Source of the DNA: Pleurodeles waltl
Taxonomy: Eukaryota; Chordata; Amphibia; Caudata; Salamandridae
NCBI RefSeq assembly: GCF_031143425.1
Contig: NC_090445.1
Coordinates: 822,590,817 to 822,654,816 of the forward strand
Reading direction: 5' to 3'
Length of the DNA: 64,000 bases
Shown: in pieces, positions 55,373-64,000 of the stretch
How the letters are laid out: each line of letters begins with the position of its first letter
Numbering within the stretch: position 1 is the first letter of the stretch
The notes under the pieces: model-generated
Seen by the model: only the letters and a program-made list of their open reading frames with translations
Databases searched by the model: none
Told to the model about the DNA's origin: nothing
Program-made: the position numbers and the translations under genes

Positions 55373-57765
55373 ATGGCTATAGGCCATGACGCAGAGGCAG
55401 TGAGGGCCGCACTACGCGTGCTAGGCGAAGCAGGCAGGGCGGACTTACTTAGACCAGGGGTCCTAGACCAGGCCTGGGTGGGGATGGCACGCCCCACCAG
55501 GGCGGCACTGGGGCAGGTCGCGGCCGCAATAGCGGCATGTGAGTCCCAGGACTCCGACGGGGAGAAAGATGAGGGGCCTGTGGCCCCCGGGCAGGGCGCA
55601 ATGGCACAACAAGTTCTTCACGGGCGCAGAGCCCGCTGATTTTTGGCGGGGAGACACAAGCTACCCAGGACGAGGGAACAGACAGCGTGCAGGCAGGTGT
55701 TGACCCAGCAGGCAAGGGGGGCCAGATGGCGGGGTGGGGCCGACGGGCAAGACAGGGAGGCAGAGCAGCCCATACCGGGGCCCAGCGGGGATTTCGCCCC
55801 CCTAGATTTGTCATATCATAGAGGGGAGGGCCCCAGCTCAGGTTTTTTTGGGGCGCCAGTAAAGAAAAGAGGCAAGTACGCCGGTAAACACAGGGGGGGG
55901 CCGGGGAGGGCCAAGACAGCGCCCCGTCAGGCCGGGGGGGGGGACAGTCAAGGCCGCACAGGAACCAAGGACCGCTGTGGGCCAGAGCCCGCACACACAA
56001 GGGAATTGGGACCAGGCAGAGACATGGGACTTGAAGGCCAGAATACGGGAACAGCGTAGGGTCGTACTAGAGACGGAGGCCAGGTGGGCGCAGCTGTGCA
56101 AGGACAGGGAAGAGGCGAATGCTCGCAGCGAGACAACCCCAAAAACCAGAGAGGCCAGAGGGCAAGCAGGAACGCAGCAACCAGGGCCAGGAAGTGGAAC
56201 CTGGGTATGGGTGCCAGAGGTAAGGGGAGAACAGAGACAAGAGGCTCGAGCGGCCAAAGGGTCAGTAGGCGCGGGGAAACCCGGTGACGCAGACGGTCAC
56301 GGGGGCAAAAAGGCAGCAATGCCAATGGCAGAGGTTGGCAAGAGACGGTATACGCCGACTGGGCGCAATACGGCCCAAACGCGTTGGCACGAAGCACTGG
56401 AGGGGTCTGCGGCGGCCTTCTCCACACCGGGGGACCACGGATACCGTCCCGATGACACGCGTCATGCGGGGATGGAAACAAGCGAGAGTACATCAACCAA
56501 TGCAAGAGACTTTGGCCAACACAAGGGCCAGTGGGAAGGAGGGGATGAGTTGGAACTGGACTATGAGGAGGAAGGGGATGAATGGGAGGATGGCGAAATA
56601 CGAGATTGGAAGGTGAGCGGTGTTAAAAAGGGTGGCGGGCGAGGGCGCAAGAGCGGCGCAACCTCTTCTTCGTGCTCTGTTTTACAGGTTGCAGCTCCTT
56701 TGGAAGGCCCCACTGGTGGTCGGCACGTCATGCCGCGCGGCAGAAGCCTGAAAAGAGTGCCAAGGAGTCTGGGGGACAACGCTGGAGGTAAGAAATGGTG
56801 GTCAGTGTGGGGCGAGGGGGGGGGGACAATAAGGGAGGCTAACACAAGTAGGTCCATCGGGGTAGGAGACTGGTCAGTTTTAGAGGTAGCAGGCAATAGC
56901 GACATACAAAAGACGGTCGAGAACAAAGATAAAGAGAGCACCGCCACGATAGACATGGCCACAACGGGAAAGCCGGATGCGGGGGAAAAGACGGTAGAGG
57001 ACAAGGAGGGGGGAGGTCACAAGAAGAGGCTGCCGTACATGGGTTTAGCTATGCCACTAGGTTCGCACGTGGCTGAGAAAACAAAAAGCAAAATTTGGAA
57101 ATACGAATATGTAGATGTTTTTAAACTATTGCATAGGGACATACAGGCGAAGGAAGGGTTCAAAGAGGAAGAATGGGAACTAGCACGCAGGCCCCGGGTA
57201 CCTATAACAATGGATAACTGGACGTCGGCCTTTTTGATATTCGCCAGTATATACTGCGAGAAATACCCGGACAGGGCCATTGCACTTTTTAAGTACATGG
57301 ATATAATTAGAAATTAGAAAGGCACAAATGCATTTTGGGGGGTTCGCGTGGCTCAGTTACGACGAGGAATTCAGGGCTCGGGTGAGTGTTAATCCGGAGA
57401 AACCGTGGAGTGACGTGGACCCCGAACTGTGGATGCAATGGATGGCATCGGCGCAGACAGCGGCGTCCACTCACACGGCGAGTGGCCTGCCAGTGACTTA
57501 CAAGCCCTTTCAGGCTCGCCCCGCCCATGGAGGGGCGGGCAATACCACAAAGGCAACAGGGACAACTGCGGGGGCTTGTTGGAACTTTAACAATGGATTT
57601 TGTTCCAGAGCACAATGCAGGTTTAAGCATGACTGCTCCAAGTGCGGGGGCCGTCATCCAGTCACCCAATGTTTCTCCCTGTCCAGCCCAGCTGAACAGT
57701 GGAGGGCTGCTAGAGGGAGAGGGGCGCATGGCGCTCCTGCGCCAAAAGGGGCCTACACCAGTTAG
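55373..57765 (+). pseudogene. Ngaro Gag-like ORF1, frame-shifted
   Basis: Four overlapping frames together make one Gag-like region. 55373-55639 begins with a helical segment (VRAALRVLGEAGRADLL, then TRAALGQVAAAIAACES). 55977-57317 is a charged, low-complexity middle ending in a hydrophobic block (WTSAFLIFASIYCEKYPD). 57328-57765 carries WMQWMASAQT and then a cysteine-histidine cluster CWNFNNGFCSRAQCRFKHDCSKCGGRHPVTQC (shown here in parts: CWNFNNGFC, CRFKH, CSKCGGRHPVTQC), a CCCH plus CCHC zinc-binding pair suited to RNA binding. The shift between the last two lies near 57310. A 75-nt intron-like segment lies at 56613-56687. Confidence 0.7.
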
Positions 57766-59315
57766 ACTGGAATTTCTGCTGCCATGGTTGCACATATATC
57801 CAGACACGGATAAAGCGCGACTACTGGAATGGGGTTTTAGAGAAGGTTTTAGAATAGGTTACCAAGGCCCTCGGCAAAGGAGATGGGCTGACAATTTGCA
57901 GTCAGCCAAAGAGCGTCCGCAGATAGTGCGTGACAAACTAGCAAAGGAGGTAGGTTTAGGCAGAATAGCAGGCCCATTCTCCAGGTGGCCAAGTGATGCT
58001 TTGATGATATCCCCTTTGGGAGTGGTACCCAAAAAAGCACAGGGAGAATTTCGGTTGATTCATCATTTGTCATGGCCGGAAGGTACATCAGTAAATGATT
58101 TCATTGCCCAAGAGGACGCTAAAGTAATTCACGCGTCAGTCGTTAGTCCTAAAGTGGGGTAAGATGGCGGAAATGGCAAAATGCGACATTCAATCGGCTT
58201 TTAGATTGCTCCCTATTCATCCAGCAGACTTTGACCTCTTGGGCATGCAGCTGGACGGCAACATCTATGTGGACAGGGTGCTGCCCATGGGTTGCTCGAT
58301 ATCATGTGCTCTTTTTGAGACGTTCAACACCTTTTTGCAGTGGGTTTTTGTGAGAACGAGTGGGCATAGGTGGGTGACGCATTACCTGGACGATTTCTTA
58401 TTCGTAGGAACAGCGGCATCCGGGGTGTGTGGGCGGGCTCTGGACACTTTTCAGAAGCTGGCGCAACAGGCGGGCGTGCCCTTGGCTTCGGAGAAAACAG
58501 AAGGCCCCATGCCGATTCTAACCTTTTTGGGCATTGAACTGGATGCGAAAGAATTGGTCGCTAGGTTGCCAGCGGCAAAAGTGGGAGAGATACTAAATTT
58601 CCTAGCGGTGGTGCGCACTTTGCGCAAGATGGACTTGCGAATGGCTCAAAAGCTTTTAGGCTACCTTAATTTTGCGTGCAGGGTAATTAGGGGAGGTAGG
58701 ACTTTTTGTAGGCGCTTGGGACTTTCCATGTCAGGTGCTGTACTTCCGCACCACAGGATACGAGTGTCATTGACATTGCGAGAAGACATTAGAATATGGG
58801 AGATCTTTCTGAGAAACTTCAATGGAGTGCCGATGTCTTTTGGTGAGTCGGACACAGTATGGCAGGTCCAAATTTTCTCAGACGCGGCGGGAGCGTCAGG
58901 TTTTGGCTTATATTGGGACGGGAGGTGGTGTGCGGAGACATGGCCGGCATCTTGGATGCAGCAAGGGAGAAGCATCGCTTTCCTGGAGTTTTTTCCCCTG
59001 TTAGTGGCACTGGCAGTGTGGGGACAAGAATTAGCCAGCAGGACAGTGATTTTTCAGATAGACAATATGGCGGTGGTAGAGCTGGTAAACAGACAGAGAG
59101 CAAGGGACCTCAGAGTTTTGCGCTTGTTGCGGCAGTTCATGCTTTTATGTTTATCTTTGAATGTTATATTTAAAGCGGCACATATACCGGGGATTTACAA
59201 CGAGATTGCAGACTCCCTATCTCGTTCACAGTGGCGGCGTTTTCGCGAATTGGCACCTGGAGCAGATCAGAACAAGACTGTGGTCCCGGCAGACATCTGG
59301 GAATGGGGGGCATGA
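57730..59315 (+). pseudogene. Ngaro reverse transcriptase / RNase H
   Basis: The first part (in the frame ending at 58162) has LLEWGFREGFRIGY, ISPLGVVPKKAQGEFRLIHHLS and SVNDFI. A one-base shift near 58140-58160 leads to the second frame (58164-59315) with KCDIQSAFRLLPIHP, LPMGCSISCALFE and an intact catalytic box YLDD (residues 74-77). RNase H follows with D240 (FSDAAG), E275 (FLEFFPLL), D300 (QIDNMAVV) and D350 (EIADSLSR). It overlaps the end of gag. All visible catalytic residues survive, so the shift is the only obvious lesion. Confidence 0.88.
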
Positions 59316-59952
59316 TGATCACGGGGCTGGTGGAGATGACATTACCGGTATCCATGCGGCGTAATTACAGACTGGCATGGTTGGAGTTTCAATCTTTTGA
59401 ACAGTTTGGGGGCAATTTTTGGTACAGGTGTTACCAGTTTGTTGTAGGGATGAATACGAGGTGGGTTTATTTCGTTTATGTATGTTGTGGATGTTTTTTG
59501 GCGCATTTAGAGTATCCGAGTTGTTGGGGGTGGGTAAAGAAATTGGGGTAAAGAGAAAAGAGGTATGCATGCATAAAGACAGGTTGGGGATATGGCTAAG
59601 ACGGTCTAAAACTGACCAGCTGGGAAAGGGCAAGTGGATATGGCTGGAAAAAGGGGGAGTGGAAGTAGCTTGCCCGGTAGAGGAATGGATCATTTTCAAA
59701 GCTAGGTGGCCAGGGGCAGGTGAATCAGGGGTTTTTATGCATGTGTCAGGGAAGAAGCTAACTAGTTACCAACTTTTACAAGTTATGAGAATGGCCCTTG
59801 GAAGGATAGGGCGGCGCGCAGGCGACTATGGAACGCATTCATTTAGGATTGGCGCGGCGACGGAGGCAGCACATTTGGGCTGGGATTGGGCTAAGATCAA
59901 GGCCATAGGGAGATGGAAGTCTAGGTGCTGTGAGCGGTATGTCAGACCTTGA
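59316..59952 (+). pseudogene. Ngaro tyrosine recombinase, shortened
   Basis: This would insert the element's circular cDNA. A short N-part in one frame (YRLAWLEFQSFEQFG near 59365-59415) gives way to a second frame (from 59419) holding the catalytic domain. Its first Arg is in FFGAFRVSELL (R31), with RSKTDQ, H140-x2-R143 in GTHSFRIGAAT, W166 in GRWKSR and the nucleophile Y174 in ERYVRP. The spacing between the two parts is far too small for a full core-binding domain, so an internal deletion of perhaps 80-100 residues is likely. The catalytic set itself is complete. Confidence 0.82.
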
Positions 59953-60652
59953 AGAGAACAAAACAGACAGGACTGGGGAAGTGTGGGGGGGGTTTGTTAG
60001 CGTATCAATGCAGTTGTTACAATGTTTTTTCTTTACAGGCTGTGTGGCTGGGCTGGAAAAGGGAAAGATGACGACGTGGTTGGTCGGCCATTCGTTCGTT
60101 CATTGGGCGGCGAAATTTGCAGAGAAGCAAATTTACGGCAGATCATTGGGACTGCCCAGCAGAAGCCATGAAGTGCGTTGGTGGGGCAAGAATGGTATGA
60201 GGTGGGGGAGCCTGCTCCCATTTATCACGGGTAACTTGCCTCAGTGGGGATGCTCAGATCTGTTATTGATTCATCTTGGGGAAAATGATTTAGTGAAGCT
60301 ATCGGGGCTCACTTTGATACAATTGATGGAGAGGGACTTGGAACTTTTGAAACAAAAACTATGCGGGACATGCTTGGTATGGACGGAATTTGTGCCAAGA
60401 AGGGCATGGAGAGGGGCTATCAATCATGGAGCCATAGAGCGGGCTCGGAAAAAATTGAACAGAGCCATGAGAGTTTTCTGTTGGGCCCAAGGGATCAAGG
60501 TTTTGAGACACGGGGACATAAAAGAGCAAGAACAAGTTTTGATTCATGACGACGGGGTCCATTTATCGCAGATGGGTAACGCGTATTATATCACAGAATT
60601 GAGACTAATGCTGGAAAGTATATGGGGAACAAATTTGTGTACCCGAAAATAA
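59930..60652 (+). CDS. Ngaro SGNH-hydrolase ORF
   Basis: This 240-residue frame overlaps the recombinase end by 23 bases. It shows the SGNH/GDSL hydrolase blocks: GHSFVHWA with Ser55 in the nucleophile block, Gly in WWGKNG (block II), Asn119 in LGENDL (block III), and Asp208/His211 in DDGVHLSQMGN (block V). I recall hydrolase-like third ORFs being reported in some Ngaro elements; their role is unknown. The N-end before residue 45 is doubtful. A polypyrimidine tract and acag at about 60025-60039 look like a 3' splice site, so translation may begin through splicing or at the ATG at 60068 (MTTWLVGH). Confidence 0.82.
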   Translation: MSGMSDLEENKTDRTGEVWGGFVSVSMQLLQCFFFTGCVAGLEKGKMTTWLVGHSFVHWAAKFAEKQIYGRSLGLPSRSHEVRWWGKNGMRWGSLLPFITGNLPQWGCSDLLLIHLGENDLVKLSGLTLIQLMERDLELLKQKLCGTCLVWTEFVPRRAWRGAINHGAIERARKKLNRAMRVFCWAQGIKVLRHGDIKEQEQVLIHDDGVHLSQMGNAYYITELRLMLESIWGTNLCTRK

Positions 60653-60691
60653 AAAGAGGGTGGGGCAGCGAAACGCCTCACGGGTTTCGCT

Positions 60692-61011
60692 GGTTGGCAG
60701 GAGATGGGGGAGGGTGGAGAGCCAGGTGCGGGCTTGTCCACCCTTCCAGGGGATAAAACAAGGAGGTGAAGGATCAGAGCGGGGAGGGGTAGGCTACAGG
60801 CAGGGAAGGCATGGGAGGAATAGGGGAGCATATACGGTAGGAAAATTGAAGGGAGATATTTGAGGAGAAAATGAAGGGAAGGGAATTGTAAAAGTTAAAG
60901 TCTGCTTTTAAAAGAAGATAAACAGTCAAATGTTTAAGTAATGTTGTGTTAAATCCTGTTCTAATAAATGACCTTTTACACCAACAAGAGTGTCACGTAT
61001 GTATGTCCCGA
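60692..61011 (+). repeat. Ngaro split repeat B1
   Basis: This begins ggcaggagatgggggagggt and ends tgtcacgtatgtatgtcccga, matching 61325-61643 with few differences. It contains an aataaa at about 60964. Confidence 0.92.
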
Positions 61012-61320
61012 TGAAGGGGCCCGCGGAGAGAGAGACGCAGTCTAGTCTCTCCGCGGGCGGATTCGGGATGGAGGAAGTGGCGCGCAAGGCGCCTCATTGG
61101 TTATAAGGTAAGTTGGGGCGGGGTTTAGGTTCAGGTTTATAAGGGGGTGGAGGGTGGGGTCGGCCTCTTCTCCGCGCCGCCTTAGTGAGGGAGGGTCGTG
61201 TGTATTTTAGTGACCACCCACCCACCCAGCTTAGGAAGGCAGGGGAGGAGAGGATAGTTAGGCAGGGAAGTGGGGGCAGGTAGGGGCAGTTAACAGTCAT
61301 TTAGGACAGGTGAGTTGAGA
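61012..61320 (+). repeat. Ngaro split repeat A2
   Basis: This is a second copy of A1 with the same terminal hairpin, directly abutting B1. After about 61213 it diverges from A1, with an accaccc run. Confidence 0.9.
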
Positions 61321-61324
61321 CAGG

Positions 61325-61643
61325 TAGCAGGAGATGGGGGAGGGTGGAGAGCCAGGTGTGGGCTTGTCCACCCTTCCAGGGGGAAAAACAAGGAGGTGAA
61401 GGATCAGAGCGGGGAGGGGTAGGCTACAGGCATGGAAGGCATGGGAGGAATAGGGGAGCATATACTGTAGGAAAATTTAAGGGAAATATTTGAGGAGAAA
61501 ATGTAGGTAAGGGAATTGTAAAAGTTAAAGACTGCTTTTAAAAGAAGATATACAGTCAAATGTTTAAGTAATGTTGTGTTAAATCCTGTTCTAATAAATG
61601 ACCTTTTACACCAACAAGAGTGTCACGTATGTATATCCTGATG
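61325..61643 (+). repeat. Ngaro split repeat B2, element end
   Basis: This is a second copy of B1, ending near tgtatatcctgatga at 61643. Similarity stops there, giving the right boundary of the element. Confidence 0.9.
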
Positions 61644-61699
61644 AGGAATAGTTCTCTGTGACGGTTGTATGACAGAACAACGCGTGCCTTAATGGGGTC

Positions 61700-61830
61700 A
61701 GAACCATGACTGCATCTTTACCACGCATGCCTTTACCGTGCATGTCTTTACAACAAGTTCCGTTGTAAAAGCATGCCTGGTAAAGGAATGTGTGGTAAAT
61801 TGTGTTTGGGGTGTGGGAAGAAAGTGGGGC
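61700..61830. repeat. Palindromic accacgcatg motif cluster
   Basis: Repeats of tttaccacgcatg/tttaccgtgcatg are followed by tacaacaa-gttccgttgta and inverted versions (gcatgcctggtaaag). The block could fold on itself. A related block is at 62860-62935. Confidence 0.75.
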
Positions 61831-62190
61831 GCAGCAGCAGCTTTGCATACAGAGCTTGAGAAATTAAGATCCACTAAGTCTGGAAAGGCGGTTATTTACT
61901 GCCTGTGTGGATGCAAAACGATGTCATTTTTGCAGACATTTTAGCAGCTAGTATAAAACTCAGTTAAGGCAGCTGGAATTTCTGCATTGTACAAATGTAT
62001 CAATTATTATCCATGACACTAGAGATGCCTAGTGACTAGAGACTAGCCTTCCTATCACTAACACTGGGAAAGCCTGGCACTGGCCCATACTTTCTTTCCT
62101 GGGTAAAATTGCTTCATTATGCCTCATTAGCCAGGAAAAGGGCTAATGGAGTCCTGTGTTTGACTGATGTCTACGGGATGGACACAGCTT
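61831..62190. other. No gene seen
   Basis: No recognisable coding or repeat signal apart from a short frame to 61944 without known motifs. Confidence 0.4.
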
Positions 62191-62204
62191 CTCCCTCGGA
62201 AACG

Positions 62205-62835
62205 GTCTAAACAACAAGGCTACACCACATGTGCAACTACTGCATAACAGCACCACCAACCTAAAAACGTGCCCTCTGTAAAAAAAAAAAAAAAAAAAAA
62301 AAAACGAACTACCCCGACATTCCACCACTCGCTCGGAACGCTAAAACTGCCCCACTCCTAAAAACTACACCCCCCCAAAGCCAGCCCCACTTACCTTACC
62401 ATGGGCCAGATGTACGAAAGGATTTTACCCATTCTGTGTCTATGGGAAAAAGCTTTCGTACATATGGCCCCATATGTGCAACTACTGCATAACAGCACCA
62501 CCCCCGCCCTGATCCCTAAAAACATGTCCCCTCAACAAAAAAAAAACAAAAAAACTACCCGTACACCCCCCACCCACCCTGAGGCCTAAAGCTGCCCCTA
62601 CCTAAAAAATTACCCCCCCCCCTTAAACCCAGCCACACTTACCTCGCTACACAAGCAACTACTGCCTAAAAGTGCACCCCGCCCTGAACCCTAAAACTCT
62701 GCCCCCTATAAAAAAAACTAACCGAACCCCCCCCCCGCAACCCTAAAACCGCCTGCACCCCTGAAAACTATCCCCACCCCCCAAACCCAGCCCCAGCACC
62801 TCACCACGTCCTCTCCCAATCCTTTCAGTTCCTTT
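62205..62835 (+). repeat. Tandem array of C-rich units, interrupted by a MITE
   Basis: Three units share gtgcaactactgcataacag (third variant gcaactactgcctaaaagtg), then ccctaaaa-ctgcccc and ccagccccacttacctt. Unit starts are near 62230, 62475 and 62650. A run of about 25 A residues is at 62280-62304. The 68-bp hairpin element lies between units 1 and 2. Confidence 0.8.
62400..62473. mobile_element. 68-bp hairpin MITE
   Basis: The element 62403-62470 is an almost complete inverted repeat: gggccagatgtacgaaagga at the left and agctttcgtacatatggccc at the right, with cccat/atggg in the centre. A 3-bp cat flanks both sides (62400-62402, 62471-62473). Its length leaves room only for termini. Confidence 0.85.
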
Positions 62836-62859
62836 CTCGGTCCATTCGCACTAGTCTGC

Positions 62860-62935
62860 TCTCTGCCTTAACCACGCATGTGCGTAGTTTAGGCATATGC
62901 GTGGTTAAGGCATATGTGTGTGGTTAAGGCAGAGA
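62860..62935. repeat. Palindromic taaccacgcatg cluster
   Basis: ctgccttaaccacgcatg and its inverted counterparts ggttaaggca recur with gcatatgcg-type centres. It is similar in design to 61700-61830. Confidence 0.75.
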
Positions 62936-62949
62936 TCCAGCGAGTCATG

Positions 62950-64000
62950 GTTGAGGCAAGCATTGTTCCACTTGCGTTGAAATGGTATACGTGGCTTAGC
63001 CTGCGTAGTTTAGGCTGTTTCCCCTCTGTGACCTGTGGTACATGTGCTGCCTGCAGTGCCTGCCCTTACCTGACTAGTGAATGACTTGTGATTGCTTTGG
63101 TAGCCTTGATACTGCCATGGGTTTGTCAATGGCTGAGTCACCCACCCTCCCTCTCCCCCCACTCTTTTTTGTTTGTTTGCCCCCTCCCCCTTGTTTCTCT
63201 TCTGCTCTACTGCCAAGTCGCTGGTTTGGCCTGATTAACTGATATCGTGCAGCGAGATGAGCAAGAATTATTAAAGTATTCGATGAAAAGATGCCAACTA
63301 AAATTCCTAAATCAGTTTGACCAAGGAGGGCCCATAAGAGGGTCATGGGGTCTATTAAGGGGTTGGCTGTGGGCCGAGCTCCACGATTGCGAATGGAGCA
63401 AAGATAGGACTCGTTTGTCAGCTCCTCCGATAACACCTTTGTATGTACATCAACAGCTTTCCCAGTACCTTATCCCTGAAAAAATGGTAGAAGCTGGCAA
63501 GACTAGGCGATACATCAGTAAAAGAACAAGGGGTTGAGTCCTCAGAAGATTAGAGGCTGCAAGAGAGGCCCAGAGATGAGAAGGCTGGGGGACAAGATCT
63601 CACCCTAACAGCAGATGCAGGTCATGGGGGGGCAAGTGGTGGAGCAAGGTGTGCATGGTGATCAACGAGATCAACAAGATCAGACAAATCCACCAAAGGA
63701 GGATGGTAGAAAATTTGGGTCTACTACTAAAAATGCTGAGGGCAGAGGCTTGTACCCTCATTCCAAATAAACTAGAACAGTATTAAGAGTGCCAAGAATG
63801 CAGCCGTAGTGAGACAGAGAAATCTACTTGAAGTAGTTGTCAGCACTGACCAGATTAATGTTGGTTTAGAGAAGCAGGGGGCATTGGCTCTGGAACACGG
63901 AAAAAGTGGCACTACGGGCCTAAAGACAAAGGTGGCTGGGGCTGAGGCTTCTCAGAGTTTGATTTCCATGCTCATGGAGTCCTTTCTCTCATTTCTGAAG
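62950..64000. other. No gene assigned
   Basis: A plus-strand frame at 63247-63537 and a weak, broken frame at about 63780-64000 look protein-like in places (QINVGLEKQGALALEHG), but I recognise no family. The region may be the start of another retroelement cut by the window edge. Confidence 0.35.

Larger units (their letters stand above)
54508..61643 (+). mobile_element. Ngaro-type tyrosine-recombinase retrotransposon
   Basis: It has split direct repeats in the order A1 (54508-54720), genes, B1 (about 60692-61011), A2 (61012-61320), B2 (about 61325-61643), as in Ngaro and PAT-like elements. Coding order is gag-like frames, RT/RNase H, tyrosine recombinase and a C-terminal SGNH-hydrolase ORF. 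No integrase or protease was seen. Polyadenylation-type aataaa occurs in B1 and B2. Frameshifts in gag and RT and a shortened recombinase mark this copy as defective, but the repeats are still very similar. Confidence 0.9.

Noticed and set aside
55449..57004. Minus-strand frames up to 185 codons opposite the Ngaro leader and gag
   Set aside because: High GC removes stops by chance; no motif and opposite to the element's coding strand.
63247..63537. 96-codon plus-strand frame
   Set aside because: No known motif and no supporting context; left unassigned.

Overview
The window looks like a slice of a very large, transposon-packed vertebrate genome, most likely a salamander or newt (Urodela). 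No bacterial-style operons, no host protein-coding exons, and no tRNA or rRNA genes could be supported. Almost everything recognisable is a mobile element, several of them nested in one another. The amphibian assignment is inference. It rests on an intact DIRS element, a Ngaro element, a Gmr1-type Ty3/gypsy element, a spumavirus-like endogenous retrovirus, and long non-coding repeats whose style I recognise from urodele genomes.

Layout: 490-3930 is a dispersed non-coding repeat. It is split by a 5'-truncated L2-clade LINE (about 779-2993) and by a 219-bp hAT MITE with a perfect 8-bp target duplication (3517-3735). A related, shorter copy without those insertions lies at 8335-8760. 4440-7080 is a decayed chromodomain Ty3/gypsy pol on the minus strand. 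11928-17974 is a complete DIRS element on the minus strand with gag, RT/RNase H and tyrosine-recombinase frames all open, inverted termini and an internal complementary region. 18334-21695, 29531-32017 and 43171 to about 50087 are three members of one piggyBac family (TTAA targets). Two are internal-deletion derivatives. The third keeps a broken transposase gene that also carries a 1014-bp MITE.

From about 27.0 to 43.2 kb runs one fossil retrovirus on the plus strand. Its RT is interrupted by the second piggyBac copy. Its RNase H and integrase are separated by a salamander-type repeat, which is itself interrupted by a Gmr1-like LTR retrotransposon (34911-40849, minus strand). In that element integrase precedes RT. 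About 50.1-54.3 kb is a degraded L1 on the minus strand. 54508-61643 is a Ngaro-type tyrosine-recombinase retrotransposon on the plus strand with split direct repeats and a terminal SGNH-hydrolase ORF. The last 2.4 kb holds tandem repeats, palindromic motifs and a 68-bp hairpin MITE.

The genes do not form a host pathway; each set serves its own element's replication. The elements most worth study are the apparently intact DIRS, the Ngaro element with its hydrolase, the Gmr1-like element with a SCAN-like Gag, and the piggyBac family with its elaborate subterminal repeat arrays. All coordinates marked approximate were placed by eye, and family names come from motif recognition without database searches.
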